Shown here one piece after another: positions 12,803 to 27,200 of a DNA stretch of 64,000 nt. Below the pieces are notes generated by a model. That model was given only the letters and a program-made list of their open reading frames with translations, had not been told where the DNA came from and made no database searches. Made by a program: the position numbers and the translations under genes. Where the stretch lies: NCBI GenBank assembly GCA_013076295.1, contig RQOL01000718.1, positions 2,790,001 to 2,854,000 on the forward strand, in the 5' to 3' direction. Position 1 is the first letter of the stretch. Every line of letters begins with the position of its first letter. The stretch is from Sanderia malayensis (lineage: Eukaryota; Cnidaria; Scyphozoa; Semaeostomeae; Pelagiidae).

Positions 12803-14504
12803 TTAAACCTGCAACTTTATCATAGATTTAAAAGTTTTAATTATGGTTTGCAACCCATAAATATAATTGTCATCAATAGTGTCTGTCATTCCTTCATAAT
12901 CAACAAAAGTGTGTGTGAAATCAATCATGCTAGTTACAACATCATCATCATCAACATAATCAATGTTTGACATTGATAGTAATTCAGGTTTTCCTAAATG
13001 TTGTTTCTCATTTTTGTCAATTGTCATAATCCCTATCTCTTTTGTTAGGCTGTCTTGTGTGTTGTAGAAGAATCTTTTGTTCTTATCTAATTTTTCTTTT
13101 GGAGTCTTTAGGCTTGAATTTTGTCTTATTTGGATTTTCTCACTGATGTTTTGAATTCCATCATAAGCAAGAAGAAGAGAAGTGCAGTAGAATTTCACAC
13201 GTCTTTGAGTCTTGAACCATTTTATCATCTTCTCTAACCTCTTCAGAATCTTTGCCAATAGAAATATCCTCTCTGGAAAATTATCCAGGTCAAAAAAGGA
13301 TCTGAATGCTGTGGACAGAACAAAAGAAGTATTCTTATCATCATCAACCACAGTCAAATTTCTAACAACAGCCACCTCAATTTATTTTGGTCCCCAACCC
13401 AAATGTTTCCCATGCTAAAACCTTTATAACGAACATCAACCAAGGGCTACCTCTTATTTATGGCCACTTAAGCTTGGATCTTAAAGTTGCCAAATCTAAA
13501 GGTTTGACTGCAATTGACTTTTTCAGAAATAAATTCTGCTATCAATAAAGGATCTGCACGCTAGAAATAAAATTCTTCATTTCATATACTGAATTCGTTT
13601 GCCATAATACCATACTTACTTGGTTCTAAATCATTGGGAGTTATAGTTTTGCAATGGAATCGATCAAATAATTTCACTTCACAAGTCTTGGCTTTGAAAA
13701 CCTAGAGAAGAAACAAGGTAAGTGGTAAAGCAACTGCCCAATTTATCTGTATAGCTGTAACATTTTGTGAGAGAAAAGCAAACCTTGTATCCAGAAATTC
13801 GGAAACCCAGTACTGACTGATAATCATAACGAATACTCTCTCTGTGTATCTTGTCAGGAGTTGCAAATGGGTCATATGTTCTTTTGCCAATTTTTATGTC
13901 CATTACACAAGGTCTTTCAAAGCTGCCAACCAAATTCTGCATCTTTAAGTAGCAAACTAAATAATGGTTGAGAAAAATAGAAATTGTATCCAATTAAGCT
14001 AAATACATGTCTCTTGTATATACAAAACAAAAGGATACACTCTCTGCTATTGTGCCAGATTTTTTCTATGCCAAAAAACTGAGGTATAAATTTCTTTAAA
14101 TTGGGCCAATCATTGCCTTCACGAAATATTGTTTCGTAAAATTCTTGCTCTCTGTAAACCAACTTTGTACCCTTTTCAAGCACTTTTAAAAGGCATCCAT
14201 TACTATCAACCATGAAACCTGATAAAAAAATGTTAATCAGAGAAATAAGAACGCAATTTCAGATGAAACTTCAGAGGTAAGTAAATTATCAGCTACCTTT
14301 TAAATATGCAGTATAATTGTTAATTTGGATTTACTAACATGGTACACTGTGTGTCTCTAAATGCCCAGCAACTTGTTCTGTGAAATTATTGTAACCAGGA
14401 ATCGGTGGTGGATATTTTGAAGTTGCTGTGAAAATTCCAGTCTTTCTTTTTGTTGGTTCAACTTTCTTTACTTTTGTCTCTTGTTGATGCTGGTGGTCGG
14501 CCAT
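12803..14504 (-). CDS. IPMK: Inositol polyphosphate multikinase
   Basis: Exons in coding order: 14339-14504, 14024-14218, 13784-13956, 13620-13701, 12803-13308; phases agree and give 373 residues (human about 416). The inositol-polyphosphate-kinase signature PxxxDxKxG is present as PCVMDIKIG (about residues 136-144), followed by RTYDPFATPDKI. Downstream are CTSLLLAYDG (the SSLL-type motif) and MIDFTHTF (the IDF motif that binds Mg-ATP), and the typical DDNYIYGLQTIIK ending. IPMK converts IP3/IP4 to higher inositol phosphates and can act as a PI 3-kinase. The N-terminal 60 residues are variable. The last intron's acceptor was fixed by reading phase. This gene is convergent with cyclophilin A. 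Confidence 0.88.
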
Positions 14505-15295
14505 TACAACTTGAATTATTTAGAATTTGGTTCACAGAAAATTTATCTCCTTAAAGTAGCAAAGGAAAACAGAAGCTAGGATATTTATATCTAGATAAAG
14601 TAAAAGCGAGCTAATCTCATTAAAACAGCGATTATCATTCGTCATTGTTGAAAACCGTGATGAGAAAGAAATATATACTAGGCCCTATTAACTTAGGCCT
14701 GGTCAAAACTATCAGAACAAAAGGATGGCACGAGAAAGTGTTAAGTCAACCTTTTGTAAGAATCACAAGTTTTAATTTATATCACAAACCTTTAGATTAT
14801 AAAAATATATTTATAAACAATGTTAAATAAAGGAGACGGTCGGTATCGCCAATTTTAAAAAGAAATTTGCCAAAAGTTGCCATGTTTTTCTTTTCTTTTC
14901 CATTCTCCCGCTCCGTTGGTCCTGTTTCCAGGCTTCTTTCCCGGGGACCCAAGCAGGGACCAAAAAGTTCATATGGCCCAAACAGCGATGGTATATTGTG
15001 TTGTGTGCCAAATGCAGATAAATACGGTTTTTACCCCCATTAATTAATGTGCAGTTTACTTAAAGGTTATGTGTTATATGGGTTCAAAACTATCATTCAA
15101 AGACAATAGAAAATTGTCTTCTCGTTTGTTTTCTCCAGCTATGCCGTGTAGTCATTCTTTAATTGTTGCAAAGGTCTTTACGACCAAACATTAATAAAAG
15201 GATGAAAATAGGTAAGTGCAGTGTAGTAGGGTCGCACTGCAACGATAGAGATATGATATAAGATATATCCTATCTCTATGACTGTAACATAACAT
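14505..15295. other. Intergenic region between IPMK promoter and GPCR 3' end
   Basis: No gene seen. A short stem-loop lies at 15245-15279, where ATAGAGATA is mirrored by TATCTCTAT. It is just outside the GPCR stop codon and might belong to its 3' UTR. No function is assigned. Confidence 0.4.
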
Positions 15296-16726
15296 TCATT
15301 TGACTTCTTTCACTTCTTTCATTACGGTTGCATTTGGATCACCAACTCCTGATTGTCTTGTTGAACGTGTTGATGTTGATGACGACACATCCGCTTGTGT
15401 TTTCCCCTCTTCACGCTTCATACCACAGCAATAACAGCAACAACAGCATATACTCTTTGTATCTGCTCTGAACTTCTCATCCAATATGCTGTAGACTATG
15501 GGATTGAAGCCGGTATGTAGAAGCAAGATTACACCAAACATCTGCAGCACATCGTATGTTGTATCAAATGTATTAAATTTATTTGCAAGTTCCATGTAGA
15601 GAAACAGGATTTGATTGGGCAGGCAAAGAATAGCAAAGCCCAGAACCACGGCTATCAGTATCCGGGCCGACTTCTTCTGGTCTTTAATCTGTTGGTCGCT
15701 CAAATGCGAATTGGCCAGGCCTTGCATGTTTTTACTGCGACTTCTGATCACCTTAACTATCTTGAAGTTGCAGAAAGCGATTATTGACAGTGGTATAATG
15801 TACTCTGCAAGAGCAAGAAAAACTGCAAAAACACGTCTTGATGTTAGGCCCCAGTCCTCGTAACAATTTTTACCAGATGAGCGGACTTTGATGACGTAAA
15901 CATTTGGAATGTAAATCAAGAAGGCAAACGTCCAAACTATGAAAAGGCTGATAAACACTCGTTTGTGTGTCCACTTGCGAGAAATACTGCTTGTTATTCC
16001 AAGGTACCTGAAAAAGCAAAAGGAAAAGGAACCCCTTATTACTGTTTTTATCTGGAAGGACCCTTCTGGATAAAAAACATTGCAGTGTTTAAACTAAGAT
16101 CCATACAGCTCATGCAGGGGATAAACGAGCAAGCCGTATTGATAGGTAGCTGTTGTTGCTTCAAATCTACAAAGACTGCGGAGGGGCAGTGTAAAAGTGT
16201 GAATACATACTCAAAGCTCCTCCGCTGCAGTCAATTGGCCCATCAGTTTGCTATTTGAGCTGAACACATGGGTTTATATCCATTCAATGACAACACAAAT
16301 AGCGAATGAATATTACTCTATTATTTACCTTTCTATGGCGATAATCGTGATTGTGCCAATAGCAGCCATGAATGGTGTTTGTCTGAAGTATTTCTTAAAG
16401 GCACACAAAGGAACTGCGTCGTTCGCTTCTTCACTGTGTATCTCATTCGGGATCAAAATAAAAGCATTGAAGGCAAACAGCAAGTCGACAAATGCCAAAT
16501 GAGTCAGCAATAATTTGAATGCGGAAATTCGCTCCTTAGAACAGTACCTCTTTAATGTGACCAGTAAGACCGAACCATTGCCAAGGACGCTGATGATGAA
16601 TGCAATGATGTAGATGATTATTCGGATCATCGAGAAGGTCGAAAGTGGTTTTTCTTGGGCATGTGTAAATGTGCCGTTCGTGCTATTATTAACCAGTGTC
16701 ACATTTGTCAGGTTGAGTGCCACCAT
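15296..16726 (-). CDS. Class A (rhodopsin-like) GPCR, orphan, peptide-receptor-like
   Basis: Two exons, 16329-16726 and 15296-16007, give 369 residues and seven hydrophobic segments. N-terminal NxT/NxS glycosylation sites occur at the start (NLTNVT, NNSTNGT). Family landmarks: GNGSVL in TM1, LTHLAFVDLLF in TM2 with the conserved Asp, Cys before TM3 (VPLC) paired with Cys in loop 2 (GKNCYED), ERY in place of DRY with the intron splitting its Arg codon, CLPN in TM6 rather than CWxP, and NPIVYS in TM7. The C-tail holds a CCCCC-Y-CC cluster suitable for palmitoylation, then a Ser/Thr-rich end. The ligand is unknown; orthology was not recognised. Confidence 0.88.
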
Positions 16727-18204
16727 CTTGAGAAGTGGATTTTTTCCTCGCTCTTTGGATAACTTCGGTGAATAGAAGGAGAGAGAGGGCTTATTGTTGA
16801 TATGCCAACCTCTTCGATGCCGTCGGAATGATCGTGCCTGGTGGGTTGATTTTGAAATGGGTCAAGCAGGGCACATTATAATGAAATCACCGGGTGCTAA
16901 CTCAGTCGAATTTAATGGAATTGAAATGAAATGACAGTATGCATTTATTAAACAACAATGCGGCCATTTGATTTCACGCAGAAAGAATGTTAATCACCAA
17001 CGTAATTGACTACAAAGAGTTTATCTATTTACGAAGACTTGTTGTTTCATGCCAATGGCTGTGTCCCCAAAGAAAATCGCTTCAAATTGACCTTTTTCAG
17101 GGCCTTTTTACAACGTAACATCAAATAATTTATAAAATTTTCCGGGATGAATCAGAAATTGAAAGTTTGGGCCTTTAATCTTGCACATAAACTGTGATAA
17201 GTGATATATTAACACCAATATCAAACAATTACTTACGATTTTATGAACAAGCATTTTTTGGAAACAGAATGAAGACATTTAAAGTAGCTTACCTTAAATG
17301 CTGGTCTCGTGTGTTGTGTCTATAACTGAAAATAAACAGTTAAACAATTTAAGAAGATTATTTTTGATGATATTAATCGTCAAAAACTTCTGTGATTCTT
17401 CAAGGTTCTTTCCCAAAGGCTGTTCAAATAATTTGTTGAACAGGAAAATCGCAATTATGTTCAGAGTGCGTTGTGCGTGTCAATCAATGATGGATGACGG
17501 AAATATAATTATTTTCAACGTGATATCACGTCGACTTTCGATATTTTCACGTCATTATTACCATGCTCAAGTTCAATCCATTCATTTATGGCACCCTACC
17601 TTACCTGGTCTTTTTCTGCAAAACGTGCAGTGACGGACTAGTAGTTGTATCTTTTTTTACTTCCAATTTTCACATCCGCTTCACGTTGTCGCTTGTTGAC
17701 CAAGTTCATGTTTATACGTTCATGTTCATATGCCACGTAAGGAAATAGACACTTTCGAAACTTAACGATTATCTTTTTGTTTCTTTGTTCGGTCTATGAC
17801 GCAGGTTACTGTATAAACCGACGAAATCCCAAATCCCAACTCAACAAACATGACGTAATGGATGCCTAAGCCTCGATACCGATTAGGTGTGAGATGGAGG
17901 TTGCAAACAATTGCTGACCGGTGGAAGATAAGGCCTGTGGGCGTCACCAGTGCCACATTGATGATGTTGTATTGGAGAAAATGGTGCGATAAATTTTCAA
18001 CGTTTTGAGATTTTTCCTGCAGTTCCTGCATGCCGTCGAGTTACTCTTTAAATTTTTAGTACCTATATGAATTTATGATGTATTAATATGAGGATAGAAG
18101 AACTGTTTTGTGGTGTTATCGCTATTTTACTTGAGAAGAAATTGCTGGCCTAAATCTTGTTCTCCGTTTTGCTTTGCCTGCGGAAATAATTCTGTCTGCA
18201 GAAG
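16727..18204. other. Intergenic region between divergent GPCR and GBF1
   Basis: No coding exon could be supported on either strand. It should contain both promoters. Immediately before the GBF1 start codon the sequence TTCTGTCTGCAG (ending at 18201) looks like a splice acceptor, possibly for a 5' UTR intron or a spliced leader. Confidence 0.4.
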
Positions 18205-21200
18205 ATGGTTCTGAAAAATGGTGTTTACATTGTTCAAGGAGAGCTAAATCATGTTATTGCAGCATTGAGAAGAAGTAATAGATGGTCCGGTGGGCACTAT
18301 CATCAGGTAAAGTAACGCAATGTCAACAAAAAGTGAAGTCGCAAAATATCCCTATTAAACTTTTCAGATTTTTCACCACCTTGAGTAAGGTACCTGTCAT
18401 CATTTTCTTGAGATCGTTGGATCACAGACGACTTGTCAGTCAAAGGTGGTAGAAGCTCTGTATTACCCAGGCAAACACTAAAACTTTTGATGAAACTTTG
18501 AATTGCATAAACAGCCATGTTTAGGTACCGCCCCCTTTCCTCTCTCCTTATCCACCCCGCGGCCCCAATTTTCATACACCCTTCCTTCAACCCCATCATA
18601 GACAATGGTTAATTGTTTTCACCGTGAATGAGAGCATCTTCAATTCTCATTGTTTCAAAATGTTTTCCATGTCAAATATCAGCTGTCAGAGTAATGTTCA
18701 GGGTACAGCTGTTTGTGGACAAGAGCATTAAAAAGAAATGTGGGTTTAATTGTAAATGCTTGTTTGAAAATGAAATGAAAGTATTAAAAAAAAAAGAAAC
18801 GTGAAACTAATTTTTTTGCACATGAAGCACATGAGATTTTTTCCTGTTTATTTTCTAGGATCAAGATCAAGATCCTCTTCTGAATAGTTTTTCTCAGCTT
18901 AAGGAAACTTTGCAAAGTATATCAGGTAATTCATCATTGTTGTCTGTATAACTTACATCACACCTTTAACTAAACTCAGTTATGTAATAAAACATATTCA
19001 TTAAATAGCATAGCGTTACATGTAAGTTAGGAGTATGCAGCATAGCATTGTTTTATAACATCTAAAGATGGTAACAAAGTCAGTTACAAATCATTGTTGT
19101 CTGTATTTTTTAGATATAACTGAAATTGATGCAAATATATTCCTTGGACCATTTCTCGATGTAATCAGATCCGAAGATACTACTGGGCCAATAACAGGTG
19201 TTGCTTTATCATCTGTAAACAAGTTTCTCTGCTATGGGTTGATAGGTAAGTTCTCAAATCTCACGATTCCTGTAGTCCACTCTATCAATCGTGTCTTTGG
19301 TAATAGTATTTGTATTTGACATATATTCTTTTCATTTTGCACAGACCCTACTTCTGAGAACTCAAGTTCTGGTGTAGAAAATCTTGCTGATGCTGTAACT
19401 CATGCAAGGTTTGTTGGCACTGATCCAAGCAGTGATGAAGTTGTTCTCATGAAAATCTTACAGGTAATGAGAAGATTATGTTTTGAAGTTTTGAAGAATG
19501 CCATAAAATGCTTGATGTGATTTTTATGTGTTATTTACAATGTAAACAGAGGCATAGGAGGGTATAACTTGCGACACATTCAGTCTTAAAAGAGGCAATT
19601 TTATCTTAAAAATGGATATTTTTCATGTTTTTGCAAAAAAGTAGTGGGCAGATGTTCTTTGTGGAAATAAAAGATAGCACTTTGATACTTTTTATTTCCA
19701 GTTTTTCATGAACGGTGTATGTTGTCTACATTGTCTGAGCTGTTATCTATGAATAGCATTTCATTGAACCATCCACAACATAATGTCATAACATGAAATG
19801 TTTTGACCTTCTATCGTAATTTATCCTTGAAATTTCGAGTATCTAAATTGTTCAGATTTTTTAGTTCTCGAAAGTCCAGCACTGAATTTTCTCAACTTTT
19901 TGAAGACCAGAGTATTACTTCTTTATAAAGCACCTTAAAAATATGTGTATTGGTTTGGACATAGCAGTTTTTTTATGACTATCGTTTTGGTTCATAATAG
20001 ACTTTGAGCGTATGTTCTGAGTGTAGCGCTGTTTTGGATATTCTCAGATCTTCTTTAGTGTTTTCTTGTTTGCCGCAGGTTCTGCGTACATTGTTGCTCA
20101 GCTCCGTTGGAATTCACATGACCAATGAATCAGTTTGTGAAATCATGCAGTCTTGTTTTAGAATTTGCTTTGAGATGCGTCTTAGTGGTAAGTTTTTGTC
20201 TCACATTGGAGCTAGACCTCTATTAACAACGCACACTCTTACCATCAGACATCAACTATCACTGTGTTGAAATTTAATCCTGATGGTACTCGAACCCGTG
20301 ATCTTTTTTCGTGTACAAAGCGGCAAAATTACTTGAACACACTACTTCTCGCATCGGTTATATTTGCTGGTTAAAAAGCGTTGATGTGATAAATTCTCCT
20401 TTATTTTTAGAGTTACTTCGCAGAACTGCAGAGCAAACACTGGTTGACATGGTCCAATTGCTATTCACAAGGTTAAATCCTTAATACTTAATCTCAATCA
20501 TATTTGTCATGCTATGGATCTATCTACTTGATTTATCTTTGTTGCATTGCATGAAGGCTTCCTGCGTCAGTTTTGACTGAAAATAAGTTTTCTAATGTTT
20601 TGAATAAGACGTTTATGTCGCTTCATGTTGCAGACTACCACAGTTCAAAGAGGATGTCAAAGGCTCTGGATCATCACCTCATATAAGAAAGGTACTCCAC
20701 AATGTTGATCTTTGACCTACTTGATCTTCACCTATGACCTCCTTGAATAGCTTGACCTTTCCTTGTTAGCTTTTTTTTTAACAACGTTGTTATTAATAGT
20801 TTGAATGCTAATGCAATCTGGTATTATTTATTTACTGTTATGATGTTTATAGTGTAGTCTTGAAACGTTTTTGTTTTCTCCTTAGTTGTTCAAGAGGTCA
20901 GGTGCGTTATCTGGCACTCGACGGCCCAGCAAGAAGCCATCACCCTTGCCAAAGCGAAATCGAGCCGAATCATCGAGGAAATCATCGAGGAATTCTGCCA
21001 ACAATCAAAATATAAACACGCTTAAATCTGAACTGGAAGAGAACATGACAACAACGACAACAGAAGACACTGCTTGCAAGGATAACAAGTTGGGTCAGGT
21101 TGATTGTCCGGACGTTACACAGAACGAAGTTGCTCGTGAAGGTGCGGAATCAAGCAGTGACGGTCCGGAACAAATGAAAACAGTTTCAATTGCAATTTCG

Positions 21201-24200
21201 GGGCCGGTTGAAGTTGCAAAGAATGAAGACCAATTTGAAAGCGAAGTTGAGGAGTCGAAATCTGGGCAGAGGAAAGAAAGTGTAACTGATACAAGCGAGG
21301 CTAAGGAAAGTGAAAACGAGGTTGCAGAGACATCGGTGCGAACTGAAGTTGTGGATGGAATTGCGACGACGGATTTAGAAGGAACAAAAGGTGGAGATTT
21401 GGTGGAGAATAAATCATGCGAAGATTTGATAAATGACGCAGAGGATTCAGAAACATTTCGAGATATCAATGATTTCAAACCTGAAATAACTGAAACAGAA
21501 GAGAACCAGCCTGAAAATGAATTATCGATTGAGATGAAAAAATCAGACATGTCTGGCCTGGTCAGCAAAGGAGTGATTTCTCTTCAATATCCAGATGATG
21601 ACGTCAGAAGTATGGAGTCATTGAATTTGAGTGAGGAAACAGCGAAAGAAGAGAAGCTTGAAGTTAAAGACGAGGTCTTTAACTTCTTTAATTTTACATC
21701 TTTTATCCCCCTGAGTAAACCGATTCGCTCATTGATAAACAATGAAGGAGAGTAGATTTTCAGGAGGTCGTGTTTTGCTTTGTTTTTAGGCCACGTCCGA
21801 TGAAAAGGCTTCTGAGTCTGTTGTTGCCAATGAAAAGTACAGTCTGACGGAAGAGAGTGGACACAGTGCGGAGGAGGATGAACACGAAGGAGCAGAGGAA
21901 TACGTTAATCAACAGGGAGTGCGTTTCATGCCACAACAACAACAGAAAGAAGGTATGTGACGTCATATATCACAACGAAGAACGTTGTCATTTGTTGTTA
22001 ATGAAGATGGTGATGATCTATGTCTTTTTTTTCCCAGGTCATGCAACCTTGATTCCCTATGGCTTGCCGTGTGTCAGAGAATTGCTTCGTTTCTTGACCA
22101 CTCTGATAAACCCTCATGATAGGTAAGACTGTGTTTTCTATACTAACTTATCCTAACTATTTATGCGACACCCGGAATGCCCCACATATAGCTGCAATAA
22201 TCAATTCAAATTCGCTTAATACACGGAGGTATGTTACAAGAAGATATCTACATGTAGCATTCACATAAGACCAGTAATGCGATCATCTGTTTGACTTTTT
22301 TCAGGCACAACTCGAACACAATGATCCACATTGGATTGTCTCTTATGACTGTCGCTTTTGAATCTGGTTCAAGTAAAATCGGTCACTTCTCCTCACTGAT
22401 GAACCAAGTCAAGGATGAAACATGCAAAAATCTGCTATCGGTTTGTTTTGCTGTGATTTCTTACAATTTCAATTAGCCTGCAAACACATTACAATAGACT
22501 CTCTTAGTCTTCACGTTGAGCTGAGTTTTCTACCCACCTGTTAATTAATGATATCAATCATGTTTATTTTTCAGCTGTTGCAGTGTGATATTCACATACT
22601 GTTCTCCCTAGCAATGCGTGTCTGTTTTCTCATGATGGAGGCTCTAAGGAGTCACCTGAAATACCAAGTCGAGGTTGGTAGACTGGCTTTAATTTGCTCA
22701 TCTCTATGCTCAATGTCGTGTCGACTTCTACGAAGCACGTATTGTTGAGTACAATCTGTAACCAAGTTCACTATTTATTGCAGACGTTCTTTATAAAACT
22801 GATGGATATTCTTGTTTTGGAACACATTAATATTCCGTATGAGAAACGAGAAATGACTCTTGAATATATCAACCAGGTATACAGCGAACTGATATCATAT
22901 TTCTTGTTTTATTATTTCTATTTCCACGTGTGAAGTCTGACTCATTCGCATTGTTGTTTAACAGCTCTTCCACATTCCATATCTCGTTCCTGAGCTCTAC
23001 TTAAACTATGACTGCGACATACGTTGCACGAACCTTCTTGAGGATTTCTGTAAAGTTTTATCAAAGGTGAGCAACAGTTCATTCTCTCTGTTCATTACTG
23101 TCTTTTGTTATTCTATTAATTACGATTATCATTTTTTATTTTTTCATCTCCTTATCGTCTTTTTCTAATTTTTAGAATGCTTTTCGACCTGGCAATCTGT
23201 CCACAGTCAACATGCTAGCTCTGGATGCCCTGTTAACAGTTGTCAATGAAATCGAAGAGAATTCGCACAGGATTTCTTCTCGGACAGAGAGCGACTCTGT
23301 TGCTGGGAGACTGGGCTTTGATGACGTCACAGGAAACAATAGAACCATCAGCACATCATCCGAGAAGACTGGTAAGTAGTAAAACTGCAACCCCTGTTTT
23401 AGATTGTATTTTGTATTGATTTGTATTGTATCTCGTGCTAGCTGAAGGGGGGTACGTGTAGGGGTAATTTCATGCTTTGACAAACGCTTTTGTAACGCAC
23501 TAGGAGAAGATGATTCTGGTTCAGATGATAACATGGAGTATCTTGGTATTTTGCCCCCTGCTCCTCCGACTTCAGGTTTCAGTGTGGCCAAGCAGTTGCT
23601 GGCCAAAACAAAGCAAACAACTGTGGCCAAACGAAAGCCAAGAACTTATTCAGAGATGAGTGAAGTCAGCCTGCCTTGCTCGGAGGATCTGTCGAAACAG
23701 AAGAGAAAGAAAAAGCTTCTTTGGCAAGGCATCGAAGAGTTCAACAAGAAGGCAAAGAAAGGTATCGAGTTTTTGCAAGAGCATGGCTTGATCTCTATTC
23801 CTTTGGTCCCCGAAGAATTGGTTAGTTTCTTTAAAGAGAATCAGAAGGTCGATAAAAAGATAATTGGTGAATACATTGGAAGTAGAAGTAACTCAAAAGT
23901 ACTGGATGCCTTTGTCAGGTTGGTTATCAACTGACTCTTATTTTTTGATTATCAACTCACGAATCAAATGAATCTCCTTGCTAATCCTAACGTTTAATTA
24001 TAGAAGTCAAATCCCTTCTGTAGTTTATGTAATAATGGCTATGGGATATATGTAACCTTCACGAGGGGTGAACTTTATAGTCGATTTTGTTTTGTTTTCA
24101 CAGGTCCTTTGATATGAAAGGTCTTGGGATCGGAACTGCTCTGAGACATTTTCTTGAGACTTTCAGACTTCCTGGCGAAAGTCCTGTCATCTCTTTGATC

Positions 24201-27200
24201 CTTGAACATTTTGCAGAGATATATTACGTAAGTGTGAGCTCTCGAATAAAGCCTTGCATCTCAAGGAATAGGATCTGAAGTATACGGTCAATTTTATCTA
24301 ATGATGGGTTGTATGATTGTCGTTGTAAGCAGGAAGCAAATCGAGAGAACTTTGCGAATACCGATGCTGTGTTTACGTTGGCATATGCCGTCATCATGCT
24401 CAACGTTGATCAACATAATGCTAATGTCAAGCAACAGAAATCTATGACAGTTGACGTAATTTATTTACATTTTCATATTATTCATTTATTCTTCATCTTT
24501 TCAATTATTTTCTGATCTTCTTAACTCTACTTCTTTACATCTCTTACTATTATCATTATTATCCTACTACTGATTATTATTTTTAATTAGGAATTCAAAA
24601 GAAATGTTCGAGGTGTTAATGGTGGGGGAGATTTTCCTGCAGAAATGATCGAGGAACTTTACATTTCCATAAAGTTAGTATCAAAACATCTTCATTCACC
24701 TATTCTAGCCTTTAAACCCTCCTGTTCTTGTTCTTCTTCTCGATGTAGACTTGATTTAGGTTGTATTTTTGCACGGGGGTTAGTCTATGGACAGAATCGA
24801 CAGATATGCAAGCTGAATGGTTGCTTTGTTACATGGATTAAATGGCCGTTCTTTTACTCAAGAATTCTGAAGTATTGACTTGAACTTTGCAGGAATGAAG
24901 AGATAGTTATGCCTTCTGAGAGAACTGGTAAAGTCAAGGAAAACTATGACTGGAAGGTATGTTATGACGTTATCTAACATTGCATACTTTTTTATAGCCA
25001 TGCTGAACGGTTGACTAAGCAGGCAACCGTGCTAAATCATGACGTTGAAATTGAACTCGAGGCTACGCCAAGGTGGTCAATGCTTTTTAAATGGTGCGTT
25101 TCAATGCATTGTATGCATCTCTTATTTCAGGTACTGATAAGGAAAAGTCAATCACCAGACTGCCAGTTCTTGACAATAAACACAAACATGTATGATGAAG
25201 ATTTGTTTTTGGTTGTATGGGGCCCAACTGTGGCTGCCTTGTCATATGTCTATGACAATGGTTTGGACAAATCGGTCGTCCAAAAGGCTCTCACTGGCTT
25301 CAGGTATTCTTTTGAATTTGCTTGAACAATTTCATGACCTTGTTACGAAGGCATTATTGGACCATGTCTCTCTTTATCATGACCATGCTATAAATACAAT
25401 GCATTGAGTAATGTTTCTTTTAATCTTTTCTCGTGTTGCTTAGGAAATGCGCCGTGATTTCAGCTCGATACGGCTTGAGTGAAGTGTTTGACAATCTCGT
25501 CATCTCGTTATGCAAGTTTACAACCCTACTTACACAAGGAGAGGTGGGAGTCTTATTTTTTTCACTGGCTCTTTGTGGCTCAAATGACTATTATAGGGAT
25601 CAATTGAACTGGGCCTTATCCATTCGTTTTTAACTCCTTCTGTCTATCTCCAGCCAAGTGACAATTTACCGGTGACATTTGGAACGAACATCAAGGCCCA
25701 GCTAAGTGCACGAACAGCATTTTCTTTAGCGCATAGACACGGTGACATACTCAGGGAAGGATGGCAAAATCTACTCGTTTGTATTTTGCAACTTTTCAAG
25801 ACCAAGCTACTACCGACTGTCCTTACAGAGGTGAGTGCATGTGTGGTTGAGCATGCAATTTTAAATGTGCAAATCAGCTAGGCGAGTTATTGACGTAGTT
25901 TGAGGATATGATAATGTCGGTTGTATAATCTGCTATTCAGGTTGAAGATTTCATTGACCAAAGTGGGAAGATCAGTTTGATTCGAGAGGAGCCACAGCCT
26001 ACACCAAGGTGAGTTAACTTCTTATGCATTGATCAACATGATCATTTACTGTTGCTCTCTTCTTCAGCAACTCCTTTCACGTTATATCACGTCGTTTCTG
26101 TTGCTATTCCAGGCCTGATACAACTGGTATTCTATCTTCATTTTACCATTATATCCTTGCCAATCCTGACACTTCATATCAACGAGTTCAGTCTGCAGAA
26201 GACATTGAGGCTCAACAACAAGCTACCAATTGCATCCAAGTACGTTATGTTTGTCCGTGCTGTTGAATTATGCTCTTGTGGTTTTCTTTGCATTTTTTGG
26301 CTTTGCCAATTCCATGAGATTAACTTTCTTGCGTCGTTTTCAGGATTGCCATCCAGAATTGTTAATCACTGAAAGCAAATTTTTAAGAGGAGAATCTTTG
26401 CAAGAGTTTGTCAAGGTGGAAAAAATACAGATATTTTTAGCCAATTATTTCTTTAGTTTTAAATCCATTTTGCTTACATTTCACTATGCATCACATTATG
26501 CACAAATCTGAAGCATACAGGACTTTTCATATGATATTTTGTTTTGAATGTTCAAATGTTTTCTTGATAGGCATTGGTGTTTTCATCAAAACCAGAAAAT
26601 GCAGTTGAAAGTTCTGATGTTCCTTTTGATGAAGACGCGGCTACCTTCTTTCTCGAGTTTCTCATTCGCGTTGCTCTTCAAAATAAGTATGCAAATATTA
26701 TTTTTTAATTTTACTCTGCCCTGTCTAACATCTTCTTATTTTTATTATTATTATTACTATTGTGATTATTACCTATTACTTCTATTCAATTTTTCTTTTC
26801 TAGGGATCGAATATCTATTTTGTGGCAAACAGTTCGGGATCATTTGACGAGCATAATTATATCAGCGCAAAAGTCAAGGTAGGCTTGTTTTGCATGGCTT
26901 TTCACAACTAAGCCAAGCGTGTGTGAATATCTTTTATGAGGGTTCTATATAGTGAATATCTATTTCATTTGCAGTTTCTTGGTGGAAAGAGCCGTAATCG
27001 GGCTTTTGCGTTTGGCCATTCGTCTCATACGGCGTGAGGACATTTCAAGCCAAGTCCTTGTGACTCTACGTGTGTTGTTAATGATGAGACCAGCTGTATT
27101 ACAAGCATGTTATCGACAAATAGCTTACGGTGTGCACGAGTTGATCCGCACCAATGCAAACAACATCAATCTGTCACGTGATTGGGTTACGATTCTCACG

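Noticed and set aside
21095..21568. 157-codon open frame on the minus strand
   Set aside because: Antisense shadow of GBF1 exon 8; Ser-rich because the sense strand is Glu-rich.
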